The notes: generated from the sequence alone by a model not told the origin. A DNA stretch of 38,039 nt from Bacteroidales bacterium (GCA_007134675.1 SLKJ01000136.1:1-38039), one strand, 5' to 3'. Counted from the first letter of the stretch, positions 9,027 through 16,955 are shown. Numbers and translations: made by a program.

Positions 9027-10310
9027 TCAGCTGCTGAAAATCCAGATATCTTCCATGTTTGAAAAGGCCCTTACCTGGCGCAGCATAAAAAGCGTCTCCC
9101 TGTAGTTGGTGGCAGAAAAGACTGAAAGATAGTAAAGGCCCGTTCCCGAATCAATGATCTCACTTCTGTATCCCTCCTTTTCAAGTTCTTCACCTAGTGC
9201 AACTGCATTCCGGATGTTTCTGAAAGTGCCGGCTATAAGGAAATGCGTCCCCGATCGGGAAGGTTGCACAACGTTTTCTACAGCAGGTTCGGCAGTGCGC
9301 TCAGCAACGTACGCCTGAACCTCCTGCTCAGCTGGCTCAGCAATTTCCAGGGTGGCTGAAGGTGCGATCTCAGCTATTTCAGTGGCAGCAGGGTCAGTCT
9401 CAACCATTTCAGTGGCAGCAGGGTCAGTCTCAACCATTTCAGTGGCAGCAGGGTCAGTCTCAACCATTTCAGTGGCAGCAGGGTCAGTCTCCGGTCGGGC
9501 ATCGGGCATAACAGCCTCCTGCTCTGCTATACGGTCGGGTTCAGCTGTATAAGGCTCTTCTTCAGGGATGGTTTCCTCGTATAACAGGGCTCTCTGCTGA
9601 CTGCTCATTTCGTCCGGGTCAGCCTCAATTTCTGCATCTTTAAAAACCACACCATCCGTTGTACCCGGTTCAGAATGTAATTCATTATCAACTACTGCAC
9701 TGAATGGATTAAGTGTAGAGAGGTCAAATCTGAATTCCCTTACAAGGCCTGTTTGCATTGCACCCCAGCTGAGTGCTGCAACGAGTGGTATGCCTATCGC
9801 GGCATATCGAAGAATTCTTCTGATTCTGCGGGACAAAACGTTTGATTTTGTATCGTGCTCCTCTTTCTGCATCAATCGCGACGGTTTAACATTTTCAAGA
9901 GTGGGATAACGGAAAAAAGATAGCCCGTAAGTGTCGGTCAGAAAATTTGCCGCCGGGTCAGGGTCAAATTGAATATTCTTTTGCCTGTCCACCATAAAAT
10001 GCCCGATACCTTCAAAATAGACCCCTTTACCCTCATAAAATTTTTGTGCCACCTCTTCAACAAAAGACTCCACCAGTCTTCTGGCATCAACATAATTTAC
10101 AGATAACCTTGCAGAAAGATAGCTTATAAGCAGACCATCATTATGATCCAACCGGGCATTGAAGCCAACCTGCCTGGCTGGCGGATAAAAGCTGTTGGTG
10201 GCCATGTCTATTCGGGCGGAACGCTCATTGGTAACAAAGCCTCCAAACCCGGGAACAACAACACAGTCATGATGATACAGCAGATCTCTTATATGATTTA
10301 CAAGTTCCAA
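9027..10310 (-). CDS. HU-CCDC81-like / SPOR domain envelope protein
   Basis: 427 residues. Residues ~1-130 match the paired HU-CCDC81-like domains of Bacteroidota (LLYHHDCVVVPGFGGFV; YFEGIGHFMVDRQKNIQFDP). One membrane helix follows at ~168-186 (YAAIGIPLVAALSWGAMQ), then a long acidic, proline-rich linker containing about four copies of a ten-residue repeat (VETDPAATEM), and a SPOR domain at ~350-427 (GTHFLIAGTFRNIRNAVALG). SPOR domains bind denuded peptidoglycan glycan strands at division sites. The likely topology is HU-like part in the cytoplasm and SPOR in the periplasm, linking something inside the cell to septal peptidoglycan; this is inference. The start is TTG: an in-frame stop lies just upstream and no ATG occurs before the conserved N-terminus. 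Confidence 0.9.
   Translation of the reverse strand: MELVNHIRDLLYHHDCVVVPGFGGFVTNERSARIDMATNSFYPPARQVGFNARLDHNDGLLISYLSARLSVNYVDARRLVESFVEEVAQKFYEGKGVYFEGIGHFMVDRQKNIQFDPDPAANFLTDTYGLSFFRYPTLENVKPSRLMQKEEHDTKSNVLSRRIRRILRYAAIGIPLVAALSWGAMQTGLVREFRFDLSTLNPFSAVVDNELHSEPGTTDGVVFKDAEIEADPDEMSSQQRALLYEETIPEEEPYTAEPDRIAEQEAVMPDARPETDPAATEMVETDPAATEMVETDPAATEMVETDPAATEIAEIAPSATLEIAEPAEQEVQAYVAERTAEPAVENVVQPSRSGTHFLIAGTFRNIRNAVALGEELEKEGYRSEIIDSGTGLYYLSVFSATNYRETLFMLRQVRAFSNMEDIWIFSS
9371..9490 (-). repeat. 30-base tandem repeat inside the SPOR protein gene
   Basis: Three identical 30-base units at 9391-9420, 9421-9450 and 9451-9480, flanked by a partial unit on each side (9371-9390 with one change, and 9481-9490). 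They encode the ten-residue linker repeat VETDPAATEM. The units are identical at the DNA level, including third codon positions, which points to recent expansion and probable copy-number variation between strains. Confidence 0.95.
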
Positions 10311-10363
10311 GACATAAATGGATTAGTGATGGATAATATATTATAATAGCGGTTCCTCAAAGG

Positions 10364-10371
10364 CAAAAATA
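10364..10371 (-). promoter_or_regulatory. Possible -7 element for the HU/SPOR gene
   Basis: On the minus strand this reads TATTTTTG, a match to TAnnTTTG placed about 54 bases upstream of the TTG start at 10310. No clear TTG lies at the expected -33 distance, so support is weak. Confidence 0.3.
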
Positions 10372-10414
10372 AAGAATTATTCCCGTATATGTCCCAGGCT
10401 GACTCATTTTTTTT

Positions 10415-10422
10415 TAACTTTG
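10415..10422 (+). promoter_or_regulatory. Possible -7 element for the wbp cluster
   Basis: TAACTTTG matches the TAnnTTTG consensus and lies about 80 bases before the wbpE-like start. A -33 TTG at the usual distance is not evident. If it is used, the message begins near 10429 and its 5' leader includes the 37-base element at 10471-10507. Confidence 0.4.
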
Positions 10423-10470
10423 TTGGCTGCCTTAAAAACAGTGACAAAAAACAGGTGGAGGAAAAGGATG

Positions 10471-10507
10471 TTAAACAGATTTCTAACTATACCTTATGCG
10501 AATGAAC
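10471..10507 (+). repeat. 37-base leader element, copy 1 (before wbpE-like gene)
   Basis: This stretch matches 14738-14774 at 33 of 37 positions. Both copies end at the same place relative to a start codon: CGAATGAAC, in which ATG is the start of the following gene. Shared blocks are TTAAACAGATT, CTAACTA and CGAATGAAC. The four differences are scattered. The ATG at 10496 in this copy is ATA in the other, so the start at 10502 is favoured for the first gene. Confidence 0.75.
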
Positions 10508-11632
10508 CATATAAAGATGGTTGATCTCCCGGTACAGTACAGAAAAATCCGAAAGGAGGTTGATGCAGCCATTAATAAGGTTATAGAATCAGGTGCTTTT
10601 ATAAACGGACCTGAAGTGAGAGCTTTCGGCAGGAATCTTGAATCCTACCTCGACATTGACCATGCTGTCACCTGCGGAAATGGAACGGATGCGCTGCAGA
10701 TTGCCCTCATGGCGCTGGACCTTGAGCCGGGTGATGAAGTAATTACCACCCCGTTCACATTTATAGCTACCGTGGAAGCTATTGCATTACTGGGCCTGAA
10801 ACCGGTATTTGCAGATGTATGTCCCCAATGTTTCAATATTGATGCCTCCTGCATCGAACAGGTTATTACCAGCAGAACAAAAGTTATTCTTCCGGTGCAT
10901 CTGTACGGGCAGTGCGCCAATATGGATGCCATAATGGAAATTGCAGAGAGCCGAAATCTCCGGGTCATTGAAGATGCCGCCCAGGCGCTGGGCAGTGAAT
11001 ATACCTTTTCTAACGGAATGGTTAAAAAGGCTGGAGCTATTGGGCATATAGGCTGTACCAGCTTTTTCCCTTCCAAGAACCTGGGCTGCTTCGGCGATGG
11101 CGGTGCCATATTCACCGGCGATCAGGGACTGGCGGAGAAGTTACGCGCCATAACACTCCACGGCTCAAAGATCAAATATTACCATGAGATGATAGGGGTC
11201 AACTCCAGACTGGATACCCTGCAGGCCGCTATTCTTGACGTAAAACTGAAATATCTTGATAAGTATAACCAGGACAGAGCTGAAGCTGCCGGCTATTACG
11301 ACCGTGCCCTTTCGGGGATAGACCGTCTGATCCTGCCCGGGCGCATGAGCCGTTCAACGCATATCTTTCATGCATACACACTGAAAATGGCAGGCGCTGA
11401 CAGGGACGGGCTCAGGGAATTCCTTAAAGAACATAATATTCCTACCATGATCTACTACCCCGTACCAATGCATCTTCAGAAAGGATATCTCAGATACGGA
11501 TACCTGAAAGGTGATTTCCCTGTTGCCGAAGAATTGTGTGATTCCGTTCTGTCCATACCGATGCATACAGAGCTTGAAAATGATCAGCTTGAATATATCT
11601 GCAGCTCCATACATGATTATTTTAAAACCTGA
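10502..11632 (+). CDS. wbpE: DegT/DnrJ/EryC1-family aminotransferase, WbpE-like
   Basis: 376 residues from ATG 10502 (an ATG at 10496 would add Met-Arg). A PLP-dependent sugar aminotransferase of the WbpE group, which puts an amino group at C3 of UDP-2-acetamido-2-deoxy-3-keto-glucuronate using glutamate. Evidence: FINGPEVRAF near the N-terminus, GNGTDALQIALMAL, EDAAQALGS (Asp contacts the PLP ring nitrogen), and the Schiff-base Lys192 in TSFFPSKNLGCFGDGGA. The length is normal. The specific role rests on context: wbpD-, wbpB- and wbpA-like genes follow in the same direction. The family itself includes 4-aminotransferases such as ArnB or PglE, so substrate choice is an inference. The stop is six bases before the next start. 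Confidence 0.88.
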   Translation: MNHIKMVDLPVQYRKIRKEVDAAINKVIESGAFINGPEVRAFGRNLESYLDIDHAVTCGNGTDALQIALMALDLEPGDEVITTPFTFIATVEAIALLGLKPVFADVCPQCFNIDASCIEQVITSRTKVILPVHLYGQCANMDAIMEIAESRNLRVIEDAAQALGSEYTFSNGMVKKAGAIGHIGCTSFFPSKNLGCFGDGGAIFTGDQGLAEKLRAITLHGSKIKYYHEMIGVNSRLDTLQAAILDVKLKYLDKYNQDRAEAAGYYDRALSGIDRLILPGRMSRSTHIFHAYTLKMAGADRDGLREFLKEHNIPTMIYYPVPMHLQKGYLRYGYLKGDFPVAEELCDSVLSIPMHTELENDQLEYICSSIHDYFKT

Positions 11633-11638
11633 CAGACA

Positions 11639-12232
11639 ATGAGTGAAGACAAAAAGAACTACCAGGCTCATAAAACAGCCGTGATCGATGATGGATGCAG
11701 TATCGGTGCCGGAACACATATCTGGCATTTTACCCATATTATGCCGGATTGTATTATAGGAGAAAACTGTAATCTCGGACAGAATGTTGTTGTTTCGCCG
11801 GGAGTGGTTCTGGGCAGGAACGTCAAGGTACAGAATAATGTTTCAATATATACCGGTGTAATATGCGAAGATGATGTCTTTCTGGGACCCTCTATGGTAT
11901 TTACAAATATCGTCAACCCCAGGAGTGCCATAGTAAGAAGAGGCAGTTATATCAGAACGCTGGTTGGGAAGGGTGCCAGCATTGGCGCAAATGCCACCAT
12001 TATATGCGGAAACAATATCGGCCCTTATGCTTTTGTAGGTGCTGGAGCGGTGATCACAAAAGAAGTAAAGGCATATGCCCTGGTAGCCGGAAACCCTGCA
12101 CGCCAGCTTGGCTGGATGAGTGAGTACGGCCATAAGCTGGCCTTCGGCGATGATGGCACAGCAGTATGCCCGGAAAGCGGTCAGAAGTATAAGCTGGAAG
12201 ATGACCATGTTACCAGAATAGAAAAAAAATAG
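11639..12232 (+). CDS. wbpD: UDP-2-acetamido-3-amino-glucuronate N-acetyltransferase, WbpD-like
   Basis: 197 residues of left-handed beta-helix (hexapeptide) acetyltransferase. Repeats of the [LIV]-G-x4 type run through most of the chain: IGAGTHIWHFTHIMP, IIGENCNLGQNVVV, VVLGRNVKVQNNVSIY, VFLGPSMVFTN, ASIGANATIICGNNIG. The conserved opening with THIWHF and the PRSAIVRR segment match the WbpD/WlbB group, which acetylates the C3 amino group with acetyl-CoA. It would act in the cytoplasm right after the aminotransferase whose gene ends six bases upstream. Other hexapeptide transferases share the fold, but the gene order makes WbpD the best reading. Confidence 0.88.
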   Translation: MSEDKKNYQAHKTAVIDDGCSIGAGTHIWHFTHIMPDCIIGENCNLGQNVVVSPGVVLGRNVKVQNNVSIYTGVICEDDVFLGPSMVFTNIVNPRSAIVRRGSYIRTLVGKGASIGANATIICGNNIGPYAFVGAGAVITKEVKAYALVAGNPARQLGWMSEYGHKLAFGDDGTAVCPESGQKYKLEDDHVTRIEKK

Positions 12233-12236
12233 ATTT

Positions 12237-12277
12237 AACCTGATACCTGATCTGGCATAGCCAGGACCAGAAAGGTT
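12237..12277 (+). other. Nested inverted repeats in the wbpD-wbpB gap
   Basis: In the 109-base gap, CTGGC-ATA-GCCAG (12252-12264) forms a perfect five-pair hairpin, enclosed by AACCT (12237-12241) and AGGTT (12273-12277). It is followed by TTTAATAAT rather than a clean T-run, so it could be a weak terminator, an attenuator or a processing site. Only the pairing is visible; no function is shown. Confidence 0.35.
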
Positions 12278-12341
12278 TTAATAATATTCTGCCAAAAAAA
12301 CAAAAATTTAAATTTTAAGCATACTAATAAAAGTTTTCTTT

Positions 12342-13304
12342 ATGACTGCAGGCCCTTTTAACTTTGCTCTTATAGGTGTAGCCGGTTATATTGCCGTCAG
12401 GCATCTCCAGGCAATCAGGGAGACCGGTAACAACCTGCTTTCTGCACTTGATCCTTTTGACAGTGTAGGCGTTATTGACAGCTATTTCCCCGAAGCTGAT
12501 TTCTTTGTTGAGTTTGAAAGGTTCGACAGGCACATAGATAAACTCAAAAGGATCGGCACCAGGATAGACTACGTTACCATATGCTCACCGAACTACCTCC
12601 ATGATTCCCATATACGCTTTGCCATGCGCCAGGGAGCCGATGCAATATGTGAAAAACCGTTGGTGCTCAATCCCTGGAACCTTGATGCCCTGGCCGAGAT
12701 AGAAAAGGAGACCGGGAAAAAAATATATAATGTGTTGCAACTCAGGCTTCACCCATCGATTATTGCACTTAAGGAAAAAATTGACAAAGGGCCTCAGGAT
12801 AAGGTATATGATATTGACCTCTCATATGTTACCAGCCGTGGACACTGGTATCACATCTCATGGAAAGGTGATATTCAGAAATCGGGCGGCGTTGCAACAA
12901 ATATAGGTGTACACTTTTTCGATATGCTTACCTGGATCTTCGGACCGGTTAGCGAAAACATAGTACACCTATCCGATAGCCAAAGGGCAGCAGGTTTTCT
13001 CAGACTGGAAAAAGCCAGAGTGAGGTGGCTTCTGAGTATAGATTACAACGACCTCCCCCCGGGAATCAAAAAACTAAACCAGCGTACATACAGATCAATT
13101 ACTGTTGATAATGAAGAGATAGAATTCAGTGACGGGTTTTCGGAACTGCATACAAAGACCTACAGGAACACTCTTGATGGAAAAGGATTCGGGCTTGATG
13201 AGGCAAGGAGATCAATCGAGACTGTTTACACCATAAGAAACTCAAAACCTGTCGGACTGAAAGGCGAATATCACCCCTGTATTGAACACCTGTTAAAGGA
13301 TTGA
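12342..13304 (+). CDS. wbpB: UDP-N-acetylglucosaminuronate 3-dehydrogenase, WbpB/WlbA-like
   Basis: 320 residues of the Gfo/Idh/MocA oxidoreductase family. It oxidises C3 of UDP-GlcNAcA with tightly bound NAD(H), giving the keto sugar for the aminotransferase. The N-terminal Rossmann fold starts FALIGVAGYIAVRHLQAI; SICSPNYLHD-like sequence (here TICSPNYLHDSHIRFAM) and the CEKPLVLNPWNL loop with the family lysine follow; the C-terminal domain contains GGVATNIGVHFFDML. The stretch GNNLLSALDPFDSVGVIDSY is typical of WbpB/WlbA rather than generic family members. Length is normal. The position between wbpD- and wbpA-like genes supports the assignment. Confidence 0.9.
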   Translation: MTAGPFNFALIGVAGYIAVRHLQAIRETGNNLLSALDPFDSVGVIDSYFPEADFFVEFERFDRHIDKLKRIGTRIDYVTICSPNYLHDSHIRFAMRQGADAICEKPLVLNPWNLDALAEIEKETGKKIYNVLQLRLHPSIIALKEKIDKGPQDKVYDIDLSYVTSRGHWYHISWKGDIQKSGGVATNIGVHFFDMLTWIFGPVSENIVHLSDSQRAAGFLRLEKARVRWLLSIDYNDLPPGIKKLNQRTYRSITVDNEEIEFSDGFSELHTKTYRNTLDGKGFGLDEARRSIETVYTIRNSKPVGLKGEYHPCIEHLLKD

Positions 13305-13323
13305 AACCCGGACGGTTTTTTTT
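13304..13323 (+). terminator. Weak terminator-like hairpin after wbpB
   Basis: AAACC and GGTTT enclose a five-base loop and are followed by five more T residues. The stem is only five pairs, so termination here would probably be partial, leaving wbpA less transcribed than the upstream genes or merely punctuated. Confidence 0.35.
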
Positions 13324-13368
13324 GTTTATCTCAAGTAACCTCCAAAAATTATTTATTCCCAATAGAAA

Positions 13369-14673
13369 ATGTTTGAACAACTTATCAGAAAAAAAAAGAA
13401 GATCTCGGTGATCGGACTGGGATATGTAGGCCTGCCAATTGCCCTGGAATTTGCAAAAAAAGTACCCGTAGTCGGGTTTGACATCAAACCCGAACGTGTT
13501 GAAATGATGAAAAACGGCATCGATCCGAGCCGGGAGCTGAACTCATCGGATTTCGAGGGATGTGACATTATTTTTACCTCAAGTCCCCAGGATCTCCGGC
13601 AGGCCGATTTCCATATAGTAGCAGTGCCGACTCCCATAGACGGCCATAATCTTCCTGACCTGACTCCTGTTTTGAAAGCTTCGGAAACAGTCGGCAAAAT
13701 TCTTAAAAAAGGTGACTATGTAATTTATGAATCCACCGTTTATCCTGGTTGCACGGAGGAGGACTGCGTACCGCTACTGGAAAAAAACAGCGGACTCAGG
13801 TTCAGAGAGGATTTCAAGGTGGGCTTTTCTCCGGAAAGGATAAACCCGGGTGACCGGGAGCACACCCTGACAAAGATAGTAAAGGTGGTCTCCGGTTGTG
13901 ATGATGAATCGCTTGAAAACATAGCCAGAACCTACGAGCTGATAATTGAGGCGGGAGTGCACAGAGCCAGCTCCATAAAGGTAGCAGAAGCGGCAAAGAT
14001 CATTGAAAATACCCAGCGGGACATAAACATCGCCTTTATGAACGAACTCTCATTGATCTTCAACAGAATGGGAATAAATACACACGAAGTGCTTGAGGCA
14101 GCCGGCACAAAATGGAATTTTCTCAGGTTCTATCCCGGACTGGTGGGTGGGCATTGTATCGGGGTAGATCCCTATTATCTCACATATAAGGCAAAAGAGT
14201 TCGGGTATCACCCGCAGATAATCATCTCGGGCCGTTATATCAACGATTCCATGGGCAGGTACGTGGCAAGGCAGACCATGAAAAGGATAAGTTCACTTAA
14301 CAAGAACGTAATGGAATCGCGTATACTGATAATGGGAGTCACTTTCAAGGAAAATGTAAGCGATATAAGGAACTCGAAGGTGGCTGATGTTTACCATGAA
14401 CTGATTTCATATGGAATCAGGGAGGTTGATGTGGTTGATCCTCACGCTTCTTCCAGTGAGGTAAGAGAGGAATACGGCTTCGATATGAAAGAGAGGCACG
14501 GAAACAATTATGATGCAATAATTATTGCAGTCAGCCACCAGGAATATCTTAACCTTTCGGTTGATGATTTCAGGTCTATGAGCAATGGCCATGCAGTGCT
14601 GGTTGATATAAAAGGTATTTACCGGAAATTGTTTGCAGGCAAGCAGGAGGGCATCCACTACTGGAGTCTTTAA
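13369..14673 (+). CDS. wbpA: UDP-N-acetyl-D-glucosamine 6-dehydrogenase, WbpA/TviB-like
   Basis: 434 residues of the UDP-glucose/GDP-mannose dehydrogenase family. It oxidises C6 of UDP-GlcNAc to the uronic acid with two NAD+, the first step of the pathway. The N-terminal NAD-binding motif is ISVIGLGYVGLPIALEF. The catalytic cysteine sits in GLVGGHCIGVDPYYL, near residue 263. The C-terminal domain includes MGVTFKENVSDIRNSK and ends with VDIKGIY. HIVAVPTPIDGHNLPDLTP fits the UDP-HexNAc branch (WbpA, WbpO, TviB) better than UDP-glucose dehydrogenases. UDP-ManNAc as substrate (WecC type) cannot be fully excluded, but the WbpB/D/E neighbours favour UDP-GlcNAc. Confidence 0.9.
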   Translation: MFEQLIRKKKKISVIGLGYVGLPIALEFAKKVPVVGFDIKPERVEMMKNGIDPSRELNSSDFEGCDIIFTSSPQDLRQADFHIVAVPTPIDGHNLPDLTPVLKASETVGKILKKGDYVIYESTVYPGCTEEDCVPLLEKNSGLRFREDFKVGFSPERINPGDREHTLTKIVKVVSGCDDESLENIARTYELIIEAGVHRASSIKVAEAAKIIENTQRDINIAFMNELSLIFNRMGINTHEVLEAAGTKWNFLRFYPGLVGGHCIGVDPYYLTYKAKEFGYHPQIIISGRYINDSMGRYVARQTMKRISSLNKNVMESRILIMGVTFKENVSDIRNSKVADVYHELISYGIREVDVVDPHASSSEVREEYGFDMKERHGNNYDAIIIAVSHQEYLNLSVDDFRSMSNGHAVLVDIKGIYRKLFAGKQEGIHYWSL

Positions 14674-14737
14674 ATATGAATTACCTGTAAAATATAAATA
14701 ATTGATTATTAATTCATCATGAATTCGCAACACATTA

Positions 14738-14774
14738 TTAAACAGATTGCTAACTACACTTTATACGAATGAAC
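14738..14774 (+). repeat. 37-base leader element, copy 2 (before galE)
   Basis: Second copy of the element at 10471-10507 (33 of 37 identical). It again ends over a start codon, ATG 14769, in the context CGAATGAAC. The 95-base gap before galE carries no obvious TAnnTTTG promoter. Confidence 0.75.
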
Positions 14775-15797
14775 AGTACTGTACTGGTAACCGGAGGGAC
14801 AGGGTATATAGGGTCTCATACTGCCGTTGAGCTTATCAACGAAGGGTACAGGGTGCTGATTGCAGATAACCTTTCAAATTCCGAACCGGATGTTATTGAC
14901 GGAATTGAGAAGATTACAGGGGTAAGGCCCGGATTTGAAAAGCTGGATTTGTGTGATGCTCCGCTGCTAAGAGAATACATTGACAGAAACAGCGACATTA
15001 CGGCAATCGTCCACTTTGCTGCCTCCAAGTCGGTTGGCGAATCAGTTGAAAAACCCCTTACATACTACAGGAACAACCTTGTCTCGCTGATAAACATTCT
15101 TGAGGAAATGCAGCAGCGTTCACTGAGCAACCTGGTATTCTCATCTTCATGCACCGTTTACGGACAACCGGATAAGCTGCCGGTAACCGAATCAGCGCCA
15201 GTCAAAAAAGCCAGCTCACCATATGGCAATACCAAAAAAATCTCAGAAGATATTATAGAGGATTGCATCACGGCCAACCCGTCACTCAAATCTGTTTCCT
15301 TACGCTATTTCAATCCCATAGGAGCCCATCCAACCGCATTTATAGGAGAACTGCCCAGCGGTGTCCCGGATAACCTGGTGCCTTTTATTACACAAACGGC
15401 GGCCGGGCTACGCAGTCAGCTGAAGGTGTTCGGCAACGACTATAACACACCTGATGGCTCATGCATACGTGATTACCTTCACGTTACCGACCTCGCCAGG
15501 GCTCATGTGGTAGCCATAAAACGGCTGCTTGAGAACAGGAATAAAAAGAACTACGAGGTCTTTAACCTGGGAACAGGGAAAGGAATTTCAGTGCTGGAAA
15601 TGATCAAAACATTTGAAAAGGTCAACTCACTTAAGCTTAATTACACCATTACAGGCAGAAGGGCCGGCGACACCGAGCAGGTTTGGGCTGATACCTCCCT
15701 GGCTAACAGGGAGCTTGGCTGGAAAGCTGAAAGCAGCCTGGAAGAAGCTTTGGTGTCGGCCTGGAAATGGGAACAGTATTACCGGAAGAACAAATAA
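14769..15797 (+). CDS. galE: UDP-glucose / UDP-N-acetylglucosamine 4-epimerase
   Basis: 342 residues of the extended short-chain dehydrogenase family; interconverts UDP-glucose and UDP-galactose and possibly the N-acetyl forms, using bound NAD+. Seen: GGTGYIGSH at the N-terminus, FAASKSVGESVEKP, the SSSCTVYGQP strand with the catalytic Ser/Thr, and the YxxxK pair in SPYGNTKK. GDTEQVWADTSLANRELGW near the end is typical of GalE. Length is normal. It follows the wbp genes after a gap that repeats the wbpE leader, so it may begin a second transcription or translation module. Confidence 0.92.
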   Translation: MNSTVLVTGGTGYIGSHTAVELINEGYRVLIADNLSNSEPDVIDGIEKITGVRPGFEKLDLCDAPLLREYIDRNSDITAIVHFAASKSVGESVEKPLTYYRNNLVSLINILEEMQQRSLSNLVFSSSCTVYGQPDKLPVTESAPVKKASSPYGNTKKISEDIIEDCITANPSLKSVSLRYFNPIGAHPTAFIGELPSGVPDNLVPFITQTAAGLRSQLKVFGNDYNTPDGSCIRDYLHVTDLARAHVVAIKRLLENRNKKNYEVFNLGTGKGISVLEMIKTFEKVNSLKLNYTITGRRAGDTEQVWADTSLANRELGWKAESSLEEALVSAWKWEQYYRKNK

Positions 15798-15867
15798 ACA
15801 ACAAATAAAACAATAACCTGAGGACCGCCTGAGTAGTTGTATCAGCGGCAGGATAAATCAGAGATCG

Positions 15868-16923
15868 ATGAAAAAGACCATTTTAGTAACAGGAGGGGCC
15901 GGATTCATAGGCTCACACCTTGTCCGCCGGTTTGTCAAAAAATACCCCGTATACCGTATTATAAACCTTGATAAACTCACTTATGCAGGTAATCTTGAGA
16001 ACCTCAGAGATGTTGAACAAAACAGAAACTACACCTTTATCAAAGGAGATATAAACGATACAGCCTTCATTGACGAGCTGTTTGCCAGCCATATGTTCGA
16101 TGCTGTAATCCACCTGGCGGCTGAATCACATGTGGACAGGTCCATCAGCGGACCGATGGAGTTTGTCAACACCAACATAACGGGCACAGTAAACCTTCTT
16201 AATTCCGCAAGGATAAGGTGGAAAGAAGAAACCGGCAGCAAACTGTTTTATCATATCTCAACAGATGAGGTCTACGGCTCACTCGGAGAAGAAGGATTAT
16301 TCACAGAGGAGACTGCCTACGACCCCCGCAGCCCCTACTCAGCTTCCAAAGCCGGTTCCGACCACATGGTCAGGGCCTGGTACCATACCTATGGGTTGCC
16401 GGTCATTATCTCGAACTGCTCAAATAATTATGGCCCGAACCAGTTTCCGGAAAAGCTGATACCGCTGGCCATCAACAATATTAAAAACAACCGTGCCGTG
16501 CCTGTCTATGGCAGAGGTGAGAATATCAGGGACTGGCTCTATGTGGAAGACCATGCTGCGGCCATTGATCTTCTATTTCACAGGGGACAATCCGGAAGAA
16601 CATATAATGTAGGGGGAAATAACGAGTGGAGAAATATAGATCTTATCAGGACACTTTGCGTTATCATGGATAAAAAACTTGATCGGCCACCCGGTACATC
16701 AGAAAAGCTTATAACCTTTGTCAAAGACAGAGCCGGTCATGACCTGCGTTATGCCATCGATAATTCAAGGATAAGCCGTGAGCTGGGGTGGAAACCCTCT
16801 GTCAGCTTTCAGGAGGGCCTGGAAAAGACGGTGGACTGGTACCTGGATAACGAAAAGTGGCTGAAGGCAGTTATAAGCGGTGAATATAAATCCTATTATG
16901 ATAAACAATACCTGGAACGCTGA
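15868..16923 (+). CDS. rfbB: dTDP-glucose 4,6-dehydratase
   Basis: 351 residues; converts dTDP-glucose to dTDP-4-keto-6-deoxy-glucose, the entry to rhamnose and many other deoxysugars. Seen: TGGAGFIGSHLVRRF, HLAAESHVDRSI, the STDEVYGSL strand carrying the catalytic Thr-Asp-Glu, and YSASKAGSDHMV with the YxxxK pair. RDWLYVEDHAAAID and the C-terminal DRAGHDLRYAID are diagnostic for RfbB rather than GalE. No rfbA, rfbC or rfbD lies in the window, so the product either feeds a different deoxysugar or those genes are elsewhere. Confidence 0.93.
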   Translation: MKKTILVTGGAGFIGSHLVRRFVKKYPVYRIINLDKLTYAGNLENLRDVEQNRNYTFIKGDINDTAFIDELFASHMFDAVIHLAAESHVDRSISGPMEFVNTNITGTVNLLNSARIRWKEETGSKLFYHISTDEVYGSLGEEGLFTEETAYDPRSPYSASKAGSDHMVRAWYHTYGLPVIISNCSNNYGPNQFPEKLIPLAINNIKNNRAVPVYGRGENIRDWLYVEDHAAAIDLLFHRGQSGRTYNVGGNNEWRNIDLIRTLCVIMDKKLDRPPGTSEKLITFVKDRAGHDLRYAIDNSRISRELGWKPSVSFQEGLEKTVDWYLDNEKWLKAVISGEYKSYYDKQYLER

Positions 16924-16927
16924 AAAC

Positions 16928-16955
16928 TAATGATTGCGCCTGCGAGCAATCATTA
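16928..16955. terminator. Bidirectional terminator between rfbB and glmS
   Basis: A perfect ten-base inverted repeat, TAATGATTGC and GCAATCATTA, encloses an eight-base loop in the 48-base gap between convergent genes. A-rich and T-rich flanks (GAAAAC before, AAAACC after) would give a short U-run on the minus-strand message. It fits a shared terminator, stronger for glmS. Confidence 0.6.

Noticed and set aside
9371-9490. Possible CRISPR array because of 30-base repeats
   Set aside because: The units are directly adjacent without spacers and keep an open reading frame within the SPOR protein.
10496-10501. ATG at 10496 as the wbpE start
   Set aside because: In the second copy of the leader this codon is ATA, while the ATG at 10502 is kept in both; the difference is only two residues, so it is not excluded by the protein.
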